Source of the DNA: Volutella citrinella
Lineage: Eukaryota; Ascomycota; Sordariomycetes; Hypocreales; Nectriaceae
DNA length: 64,000 nt
Assembly (NCBI GenBank): GCA_034401135.1
Contig: JAWZSP010000008.1
Location: 3,224,001-3,288,000, forward strand
Reading direction: 5' to 3'
Below, one piece after another: positions 22,356 through 30,889 of the stretch. Positions within the stretch are counted from its first letter, which is position 1. Each line of letters opens with the position of its first letter. A program made the translations under genes and the position numbers. A model generated the notes under the pieces. The model worked only from the letters and a program-made list of their open reading frames with translations. It was not told where the DNA came from and made no database searches.

Positions 22356-23456
22356 CGTGGGCTAGGGAATAGAACGAAGGGGAGAAAGAAAAATTGCTTT
22401 CGTTTGCAGTTGGTCGCAAGCTTGCCAAATGCCTTCGTGTTGATGCCGCACTTGTGTTCTGCAGAGGAGGGGGTGGTCGAGATCTTATATGGCCTTGGAG
22501 CTTCCAACCGCAGGCCAGACTGTGTCGACATATGGACCCGGGTCGGTAGCCTCCAAAGTCCCATCGTGGCGGAGCTCGGAATTTGGACGGCTTCCAGACG
22601 GGATGACGGAGACATGGCTGCAAAGCATTCACAATAGCTCTTCGAACCCCATTACCTGCGCCAGTGTGTAATATTAACATTTGGGCTTGATCAGCTGCAT
22701 AGGCGTCATTTACAGTGTACCAGCTGGCGTATCGTAGCGAGGCGAGGACCAAAGTCCCTTTTGTTCATCTATCCCGAGCCATCGTGTGGTGGCGAAGCAA
22801 GCCGCATAGCTTCTCGTATTGAATCCTAATTCAAAAATAAATTGAGCAACGCATTCAGCCCAGGTTCGTGGCAAAGCATATGCATGGAGGGTAGAAGGAG
22901 GCTCCAGGCGCGTCGCTGGTGGAGAAGCCACCTTCAACAGTAACGTAATCCCACGATTGCGCGTCAAAATTGGCCGCAGGTGGACGCTAGACCAAATCGG
23001 TGGTTTCCAATACGAGCAATGCTGCTTCTATGGCTTGATACATGGAGCCTGGTCCCTGGCGGAGGATCGCATACCCCACGTGCAAACTTAAAGATCTTTT
23101 TCTTGGCCCCCGATCTGCGTCCACCGCAGCACACGACCACCAACTAGGCTGGATTTGTGTCGTGGTAACCGACTTCACAGCCCCTTTCGTTACAAGGCAA
23201 GCCCCTAAACCTGAACATTGGCACTGCTTGCTATCCCTGTTGCCAGTCCAAGATGAAGGAGTGTCAGAGTTGTCACGGAAGTCAAAGGGGAAATCGAAGC
23301 GGTGTCCCAAGCAAGCCAAAGTGCACTTAAACCCCGTTCCTTACTTGTCCACCCATCCACCCACTGGTTTTGCTCATAAAAGTCATCGCGTCTGCCTCCT
23401 CCTTCCAAGCACCTAAATCAAACCAACATCTGAACTCTCATTGTCTTCAATTCATC
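22356..23456. other. Divergent intergenic region
   Basis: Promoter region shared by two secreted-protein genes transcribed away from each other. Nothing else recognised. Confidence 0.4.
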
Positions 23457-23828
23457 ATGGTCAAGCTCACGAATCTTTCTGTCACTGTCCTAGCCTCGGT
23501 GCTCCCGCTTGTAACAGCCCGTCCGTGTACCGAGGGCCTGACATATTGCGGTCATGTCATTGACACGCTGGGTAGGCCAATGCTAGACGCCCTCGCCGGT
23601 TCTTCTTACTTACTTTGCATAGGAGGGAATCACCGCAACGTCATCATGGGTGCGCTTACGGTAGCCGGCAAGGTCAAACCAGATAATACATTCTCGGTAA
23701 AATATAAGAGATCCCTCTTTATTTGTGGCGCCGATGGTCAACTATCGTTCAAGGCGGAGTGTGAGATATGTGACAATGAGGGAGGTGGCAACAACGACAA
23801 ATGCAGGAGAGGCAGGGAGCTCAAATAG
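23457..23828 (+). CDS. Small secreted 6-Cys protein
   Basis: Effector-like small secreted protein of a type widespread in Sordariomycetes, function unknown. Exons 23457-23571 and 23623-23828 give 106 residues: signal peptide MVKLTNLSVTVLASVLPLVTA, then PCTEGLTYCGHVI, a short helix-like GNHRNVIMGAL, RSLFICGADG, and the C-terminal C-x2-C (ECEIC) with a last Cys in DKC. Six cysteines remain after splicing. The intron (23572-23622) is 51 bp, has no in-frame stop and starts with GTAGGC, so an unspliced message would code for a 17-residue insert with a seventh Cys. Splicing is favoured because it joins DTLG to GNHRN, matching the compact spacing of such proteins. Start has a good context (ATCATGG). 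Confidence 0.78.
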   Translation: MVKLTNLSVTVLASVLPLVTARPCTEGLTYCGHVIDTLGRPMLDALAGSSYLLCIGGNHRNVIMGALTVAGKVKPDNTFSVKYKRSLFICGADGQLSFKAECEICDNEGGGNNDKCRRGRELK

Positions 23829-24336
23829 CCATATTCTAGTAGTAGATGCGGGCGCGGGGCAATAGCTCTACGAAATAAGGCAAATTTGCATACTATGAAT
23901 ACTCGAGGTGAAGTTGAACGATTGTCCTTGCAAAGTTGCATCTTATTCGGCTTGCTATAGGGTTGGTGTTTATGTCGAACTTTATACAGTTGGATCAACG
24001 ACGAAAATTGTGACCATATTACTTTTAAAAATAAGTATCTTGATATAATTTTTAAATTACAATGGTTTTCTGCACTTTGGATTAGAGACTTATGGCTCCG
24101 TGGGGTGAGGCCAGGAAAAATTGCAGGAGATTCATGACTACATGGCCGATTCTTGTCCCATCGCGGCCTTAGTCATCCAGCTTGTCTGGCAGCGAGTCCT
24201 TAGCCTATGAGCGTCCAGCGGCTATAAAGTCCTAGCCCCCAGCTGGTCCTATTTGCTAGTAATAATAAGACACCCCCTCCACCGCCTATTGCCCACTAGG
24301 CGTCACCCATTCATTGCCACCCAAAGACTCGGCGCA
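23829..24336. other. Intergenic with TATA box
   Basis: AT-rich 3' region of the small secreted gene followed by the promoter of the next gene; TATAAAG is present at 24223-24229, about 110 bp before ATG 24337. No gene seen. Confidence 0.4.
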
Positions 24337-24930
24337 ATGAGCAACATGTCCGCAGAGTCAACTGAGCACAAGACGACGACTGTCCCGGCCCAAAACGGAC
24401 GTGTCGAAAATGAACTGCATTGGCTGATCGATGACGACACCGAGAATGCGCTTCGGGATTTGCAAGAGGGAGAATTGCTACAGCTGGTAAGTCGTTACCG
24501 TTGTGAACCATGGCCGACGCCTTACCCTATCCCTTTACAGAAGGTCATCTTTGACGAAGACACGCTTGAGCTGGCCGCCTCGTACAAGCAACTGCCGCCC
24601 GAGTCCATCGGTGCGCACTTTTCCCATCCGTCGCCGCAAGTCTTGTCCTTGTATCGCCTCCCGACATCTGGTGCCGTCATCTTACTCTGGACGCCCTACC
24701 CGGGGGCGAGCTCCATGAAGCGGACCCATCTCCAGAACGGGCTCCGGCGGGACCTCGTCTTGCACGCTGAGAAGCAGGGGATCACGGCGGTGCACATGGT
24801 AAGCGCAATCTCAACCCCCTGCAATGACGCGTAGGATCTGACAGGCCGATAGCTCAAAGTCACTTCGCAGGATCAGGTTACGGTGGATGGCCTGTTGGAG
24901 GCTGGCAATCAGCCACCAAGAAGGGTATAG
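24337..24930 (+). CDS. Single ADF-H (cofilin/twinfilin-like) domain protein
   Basis: Probable actin-binding protein or remnant of one. Exons 24337-24486, 24541-24798 and 24871-24930 encode 155 residues. The layout resembles the second ADF-homology domain of twinfilin: LQKVIFDEDTLELAASYKQL (linker and first strand), then VLSLYRLPTSGAVILLWTPYPG and the long helix SSMKRTHLQNGLRRDLVLHAEKQGI, the actin-binding helix region in the family, and a short tail. The first ADF-H domain of twinfilin is absent upstream, so this is either a stand-alone domain or a truncated copy. Intact splice sites and frame favour a working gene. It lies convergent with, and 65 bp from, the secreted kinase-like gene. Confidence 0.6.
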
Positions 24931-24995
24931 AGGGAGTAATTGTGCATGCATGTCGAACAATTGAATTTCAGTCTATTAAATATATTACTTGTTCA

Positions 24996-26096
24996 TTACA
25001 CCGCCCCGCTAAACGCCGACTCAAACTCGGTAGGCGTGTAGCGCTCGCTGGGCTTGCACAGCGCCTTGGCGATGACGTTGAGCAGGCCATCGTTGCCCTT
25101 GAAGACGCCGTAGTCCTGCTTCTTGAGGTACGCGGCCACCTGGTCGGCCGAGGGCCACAGGGCGCCGTCCAAGACGATGAGGTCCTTCCAGATGACGAAG
25201 CGCTTGTCCTCGCTCTGCAGCTCCTTCACGGACATGACGAGGAAGGTCATGCCCATGGAGAAGGTGTCGACCTTGTTGGTGTACTCAGGCACCGTGTCGG
25301 TCTTCATGGCGAGGATTTCTGCGTGTGTCAGTGTGAGATCTAGATACAACAAGAGTCGGGGATGCATACCTGGGGCCTGGTAGGATCGCGTGCCCACGTC
25401 AAACTGCAGCGACGTGGTAGTCTCGCGGGCCTGGTCAAAGTCCATGAGCTTGAGCGTGTCGCCGTCCTTGAGGAAGTTCTCGGGCTTGAGGTCACGGTGC
25501 ATGATGCCCTTGGCGGCAACAGCAGCGACGGCGCTCATCATCTGCTTAAAGGCGCCGTTGATAGCCGGCTGGTCGGCGTAGGCGCCATAGTTCTTGTCGA
25601 GCGAGCCAGCCGCGACGTAGGGCATGACGGCCCAGCCGTAAGGTCGCGGGCCCTGCATGGCGTCGAGGTAGTGGTAGATGGGCAGCACGTTGGGGTGCTG
25701 GATGCTCTGCTGCAGCTTTGCGCCGTAGACGACCTGTGTGCGCTCGGCTGAGCTGCGCTTGGTGACGACGGTGCCGGCGCCCGTGACGGGCGTCTCGCCG
25801 TCGAGGTGGCCGAACTCGGCCTTTTGGATAACAGACGTCATCTTCTCGATTTCGTCGCCCAGCACCAGCTTGTAGCACATCCACGTCAGCGTGCCCGTCG
25901 TCTTGTCGAAGTCGCCGACAGTGACGCCAGGCACGGCGGGGACATCAAACTCGGGGATTGTGCCCGTGATGGTCTCGTGGTACTGGTACAGGTTCCAGTT
26001 CTCAATGAAAACGGGCGCGCGCTTCGAGACCTTGCCCTCGGCGGCGGCTAGGAAAAAAGACAGGCCCGTGAGGGCGAAGGAGAGGCGGCTGAGCAT
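24996..26096 (-). CDS. Secreted protein-kinase-like protein (DFD variant)
   Basis: Ser/Thr-kinase fold with a signal peptide (MLSRLSFALTGLSFFLAAAEG) and a KR site at 25-26, so it is probably exported or enters the secretory pathway. Exons 26096-25370 and 25318-24996 encode 349 residues. Kinase landmarks: VVTKR with the likely ATP-binding Lys113, HPNVLPIYHY, a hinge AVMPYVAAGSL, HRDLKPEN (200-207) with intact HRD Asp, then MDFDQAR where DFG is replaced by DFD, and YQAPEILAM (APE). The Gly-rich loop is poorly defined. The 51-bp intron (25369-25319) interrupts the APE motif; without splicing, 17 residues would be inserted there. Such secreted kinases are known in some pathogenic ascomycetes by family resemblance; target unknown. 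Activity is plausible because Lys, HRD Asp and the DFx Asp remain. Confidence 0.82.
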   Translation of the reverse strand: MLSRLSFALTGLSFFLAAAEGKVSKRAPVFIENWNLYQYHETITGTIPEFDVPAVPGVTVGDFDKTTGTLTWMCYKLVLGDEIEKMTSVIQKAEFGHLDGETPVTGAGTVVTKRSSAERTQVVYGAKLQQSIQHPNVLPIYHYLDAMQGPRPYGWAVMPYVAAGSLDKNYGAYADQPAINGAFKQMMSAVAAVAAKGIMHRDLKPENFLKDGDTLKLMDFDQARETTTSLQFDVGTRSYQAPGMHPRLLLYLDLTLTHAEILAMKTDTVPEYTNKVDTFSMGMTFLVMSVKELQSEDKRFVIWKDLIVLDGALWPSADQVAAYLKKQDYGVFKGNDGLLNVIAKALCKPSERYTPTEFESAFSGAV

Positions 26097-27614
26097 TGTG
26101 GGATAGTGGCTCGGGGGGACTAGGGGGCTGCAGAATAGAGAACGAACGAACGGCCTGGTTGGAGTTGCTGCAGATGGCCGCTAGATACCATCCGGGCGCT
26201 GCTTGTATTTAACAGCACCCACGACGTTCCGGCTGCTTCGTCCCAGGCCTGCTCAACACGAAACAGCTAGCCGACAGTGTAATTGCGTAGCGCTGTGGAT
26301 GGTGCGGAGACGCTGGGGCCAAATAATTAAATCCTTCCTCGCGTTTCGCCCAATAGGCGCCAACCAGCTAATTTTAGGAGTTATATCCATGCAATGCGAC
26401 ATGGGGGTCTCCGGCATGGGGGCCAGGCTGGACAGGCGGAGTTGAGCGCGCGCGGTTCTTGAATCCTGCGGGAGCCTGTATTCTGGCCCTATACGCGGGT
26501 CTTGAATCCTGTGGGATTCCGTTCTCTGGCGGCCCTATCGGCCCCATCGGATTTATCACATCGTGCGGATAGAGTGGATGTTTGTTTTGCACGTGGTCCA
26601 TCTCGCGCCTTGGATTGAGGGCGGCGTATAATAGGGATATGGGATTAACCAGGGGATTAATCATGGGATTAACAGGCCGTCGCCATCTCGGGATTCAATC
26701 AATCAGCTCAGATTCAGCCTACAGGAGATAAATTATAGAAACACCATGACGATGCAACGGCACAGCGGTACTGATAATTTCTATCCATGGCACAGCCTCC
26801 TCCACAAATAATTACATGTAGGGGCCGCTTACATGGCCATAGCGACGAGCGCAAGGCCATAGCATTAGCTAATGTACGACGTACATGGCTTTGCGCTGCA
26901 GTGGACCTCCTCCTCTTATTGCGGCTGTGCAGTCCACGCGCGCGAATGGCCAGGTTACGCGCCCTTCGCGTGAGACACCTTGCTCCCCCGTCATTAGGGC
27001 TGATGGCAGCAACACTCTTTGTGAAACAGGGCTCGACAGGGCTGACAGGAGTCTCATATGGGGCCGAGTGGCGTCGAGTTGCAGCTAGGCGCTGCCCCTG
27101 GGTGATCTAAATCCGTGTCAGATCGCAAAGGAAGCGGCATGGAGCGCGCGGCCCCTGTCAAACCCCCGTGGCGCGATTCGCAGCCCAGCAGCCGGAACAA
27201 TGTTGCCAGCTTGGGCCCATGTGTGGCCAGTCCTCGGGGGCCACGCATGTATCGCCAAAGTGTGTGATTGGCCCGATACCGCACGTCAATCCTGCAGGAA
27301 CGGGGGCTCCGCTGAGTCTACTCGGGTTGCCCCCAATGTAACGTCAGTGCGGCGGCTGCGGCCCCGCGCAATTCAGAATTATGGAGCGACTATGTTGCCG
27401 CCTGTTGCACCAGGTCAGCACGTTTCGGAAACGAGATGAACGAGTAACGACCTAAGCGGCGAGAGGGGGGGGCTCTCGTTTCGCCAAATGTTGGTTCGCT
27501 ACTTAAAGTCTTTGGCGCCCTACCTCGCACTAATACCCAAGGCCCGGTTTCCCGTATCCGCCAGACTCAACCTAGGAGCACTGCTAGATAGGGCTGTCCT
27601 CTCATTCATTCATT
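26097..27614. other. Long intergenic region with imperfect repeats
   Basis: No gene supported. It contains an imperfect tandem duplication of about 43 bp (26451-26538, marked by CTTGAATCCTG in each copy) and three GGGATTAA units at 26641-26674. Confidence 0.45.
26451..26538. repeat. Imperfect ~43-bp tandem duplication
   Basis: Two copies share TCTTGAATCCTG near the start and GGCCCTAT at the end (26451-26491 and 26494-26538). They differ at several bases, so the duplication is not recent. Confidence 0.7.
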
Positions 27615-30600
27615 ATGCGGCGCTCAACACTCTCTTCTGCGCCTGGCCTTGGCTGCCTGGCCTTGTGCCTCGTGGCCCAGCTCACATCCGCTGCTGCCAT
27701 TGTTGACGGCTCTGATCGGTGTGTTGCCCTTAGCATCTTGCATCTTTGTGGCTTGAAACAACTAATAGTTTGGTAGGTATTATATTCTCGGCCGTGATGT
27801 CGAGGGTACTACCACCACTGATGTGGTGAGTAGCGCTACTGATGCCTGCACTTTCACCGGCACTTGCACAGCTACAGGTGTCGAACCGGCTGACAGCACT
27901 TGCACCGTGACGGGGACTTGCACGTCTACCGGTGCTGGGCCTGTAGCCACATGCCTTGCTACCGGCTCTTGTGTTGTGGTTGATCCTACTGGCTGCACTG
28001 CTACCGCTGTTTGCGCCGTCACTGGCACTGGTACTGACACTGCCACTGCAACTGACACTGCCACTGCAACTGACACTGCCACTGCAACTGACACTGCCAC
28101 TGCAACTGACACTGCCACTGCTACTGGCAGCGAGACAGCTGCTGGTACTACCACCGGTGCTGATACTACCACCGGCGCTGCTGCTACTACCGGCGCTGAT
28201 TCCGCTACTGGCTCGGATACTACTTCTGGTGCTGGCACCGAGACTACTGTCGCTGATACAGCTTCCGGTGCTGCCTCTGGTACTACTACCGGTTCCGAGA
28301 CGGCCAAGGGCACTGATACGGCTGCCGGCACCGACACTGCCACCGGCACTACTACTGGCAAGGAGCCAGACTCGACTGCCACCACCGCTGCCGCTAGCGA
28401 GACTACTACTGGCACTGACGCCACCACAAACACTGACCCCGGCAAGCAGGACACCACAACTACTGCTGCTGCTGACAGCAAGACCACCACCGAGGGCACA
28501 TCCTCAGACACCTCTACTGGCGCCCCTGCCGGCGGCTCAACTACAGAGGGAAGCTCGGCCAATGCTGCCACTACCACCGGTTCTGATGAGCAGACCACTA
28601 CCGAGACTGGCTCTACCGGCACAACCACCGACGTGAAGCCGCCCGCCGGTGACAGCACCACCAATGGCAGCGGAACTACTACTGCTGATGACAAGTCCAC
28701 CGCTACTGAGAAGACTACCAAGGCAGAGGAGAAGACTACCACTGCCGAAGAGAAGTCTACCAAGGCAGAGGCCACCGAAACTGCTGGCAGCGGCAACACC
28801 AAGACCGACCCAGGCAACCAGCAGGAGACTACCAAGACGGCTCCTCCCGTTGTCACGGCACCACCACCAGCCACCACAGACTCCAAGGTTCTCTTTGCCA
28901 TGGCTACTGCCACGGCCTCCAAGTACGACGATGAGCTCAATGTTGTCATTCCCCTCATCATCGCGTGGTCCAAGGATCCCACCAACCTGGCCAAGGGCAC
29001 GCTGGACCAGGTGAACAACCTGATCAACGGCGTCAAGGGTGCGGTCAAAGACCTCGGCGGCGGTGAGATCACGGGCTGCGGCGGCAAGAAGCGAGACCTG
29101 CTCGACATTGAGCTACTCGACAACAAGAAGCGAGGCCTGCTCGACATTGTCACGGGCGTCATCAACACGCTGACCAGCGTTGCCTGCAACCTGATTGACA
29201 CGGCGGAGAAGATTACCGGCGGCGTCGTCGAGGGCATCACTCCCATCGTGACGGGTCTGACGCAGAGCCAGCAGCAGCTCCAGGAGCAAAAGGACAAGAA
29301 GGAGGAGGACGAGGACAAAAAGTCCAACTCTGAGGACAAGAAGACTGAGACCCAAAAGTCCAGCAGTAGCAAGACGAGCTCCTCGTCCGAGACTGAGACG
29401 ACCACGGCCACGACGACTGGCCAGTGCAAGGAGCGCTCGACCACGGATCTTCCGGCTGCCTCCAACACCAAGCCCACTACTTCACTGCCCTTCCCTGAGT
29501 TCACTAGCATGACTACTGATAGCGGCACCTCTACTGGCACTGCTGCCACCACAGAGACGACAACTGCCACGACAACTGGCCAGTGCAAGGAGCAGTCAAC
29601 GACTGATCTCCCCGCTGCGTCCAACACCAAGCCCACCACGACGCTGCCCTTCCCCGACATCAAGGGCGGCTCAGCCGGGACCGAGACTGCCACTGGCACC
29701 AACACTGCGGCTACCGGCACCGACACATCCACCAACACGTCCGGAGCGACGGACAAGACGGACGATGCCACGGGTGCCACCACCGTGATTGCCACGTCCA
29801 CCATCCTGAGCACATTTGTCACGTCGACGCGTACCTCCGACAAGGACACGACTACAGACGACACCACCACGGGCGCCCAGCCGACCCAGACGGCCAACTA
29901 CTGGAACTGCAAGGTCTATTCGGGAAGCCGGTCCCAAAACCAGTGCACCTGCGAGCCAGTCGACTGCAACGTCAGCAAAGACCCCGACTGCTTCGCACAG
30001 GTCATCTTCACCAACACCGAGGGCTGCAACGACAAGTGCGAAGGCTGCAAGTACCTCGGCCCCCCCAAGGCCAAGAAGGACACGACAACAGCCGGCCCCA
30101 CGTCGACGACCAAGGCGCCCGAGTTCACGGGTCCCTGGCCGTGCAACAACTTCGGCGGCCCCCGTGTCGCGACGCCCTACTGCCAGTGCTCGACCACCAA
30201 GGACGGCGAACGCTTCGTGACGAGCATGCCGCTCCAGACGGACGGCAAATGCGACCAGTACACGACGTACCCTGGCCCCGTGACCAAACCCCCCGAGCCC
30301 AAGCACACGCCCGACCCTCTGCTCGTGACGAACTCCGGTACAGTCTTGTCGTACTCGGACCGCCGCTACGAAGAGAACGTGTACCCCGGCCCCACGACTG
30401 TGACGCGCACCATTGGCGTGGGCGACCCCGTGACCATCTCGGCGCCGCCCGAGGCCTACTGCGAGCTGCGCGTGTCGCTGCTGCTCTTCAACTTCCGTGT
30501 TAAGGGCATCAAGTGGTGGAACTCAAAGGACGTGGCTGGCGACTTGCTCAACCAGGAGCGCGGGTGTGGTGCCCTGACGGGCTGGTCGTATGAGGAGAAT

Positions 30601-30711
30601 TCGGAGGGCGGGTATGCGTTCTTTAACTTGCCGACTTGGCTGGGCGCGGGGTGCGTCGAGAGGGCGATCAAGGCTGCCGGAGGGCCGGATCTTTCGTGTA
30701 AGTCGGTGTAG
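27615..30711 (+). CDS. Secreted Thr/Ser-rich adhesin- or mucin-like protein
   Basis: Large extracellular protein, 1,012 residues, exons 27615-27718 and 27777-30711. Signal peptide MRRSTLSSAPGLGCLALCLVAQLTSA was found in a short first exon. Residues about 60-115 hold paired-Cys repeats such as CTFTGTC and CTVTGTC. A Thr/Ala/Gly-rich region (about 120-380) includes five copies of an 18-bp repeat coding TDTATA. A folded segment (about 390-500) includes two KKR dibasic sites in KKRDLLDIELLDNKKRGLLD. Two 34-residue modules (GQCKE-STTDLPAASNTKP) follow, then a Cys-rich C-terminal domain with NQCTCEPVDC, CNDKCEGCKYLGP and a last Cys in SCKSV. No GPI signal is visible at the end. The design (O-glycosylated stalk plus Cys-rich head) suggests surface adhesion or wall coating; ligand unknown. 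Confidence 0.82.
28033..28122. repeat. 18-bp coding tandem repeat, five copies
   Basis: Unit ACTGACACTGCCACTGCA repeated five times with the last copy altered at one base. Near-perfect identity implies recent expansion or active copy-number change in the adhesin stalk. Confidence 0.92.
29395..29655. repeat. Duplicated 102-bp module in adhesin gene
   Basis: Copies at 29395-29496 and 29554-29655 encode near-identical 34-residue modules (ETTTATTTGQCKE...LPFP), separated by 57 bp. Each has one Cys. Confidence 0.9.
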
Positions 30712-30825
30712 ATATTGTAGAGTATAGATTTGCGTAATGTGTTTAAAGATTTAATTCATCAACTACCTGAAGTATTTGCCTGACTAAGCTGATGATGCAC
30801 ATGTTGACTGGTTCCTCGTCTGACA

Positions 30826-30845
30826 TCTCGTCTCGTCTCGTCTCT
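30826..30845. repeat. (TCTCG)n short tandem repeat
   Basis: About four TCTCG units in the short spacer between the adhesin gene and the F-box-like gene, some 45 bp before the ATG of the latter. Confidence 0.8.
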
Positions 30846-30889
30846 ACTCACCGCTAGTCGGTCTTGGTCACGACAGTCACAGCCTTACA

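Noticed and set aside
27780..29897. 705-residue minus-strand open frame opposite the adhesin gene
   Set aside because: Its Val/Ser/Pro monotony is the complement of Thr/Ala/Gly codon repeats; no domain or plausible start. The plus-strand reading has a signal peptide and Cys domains.
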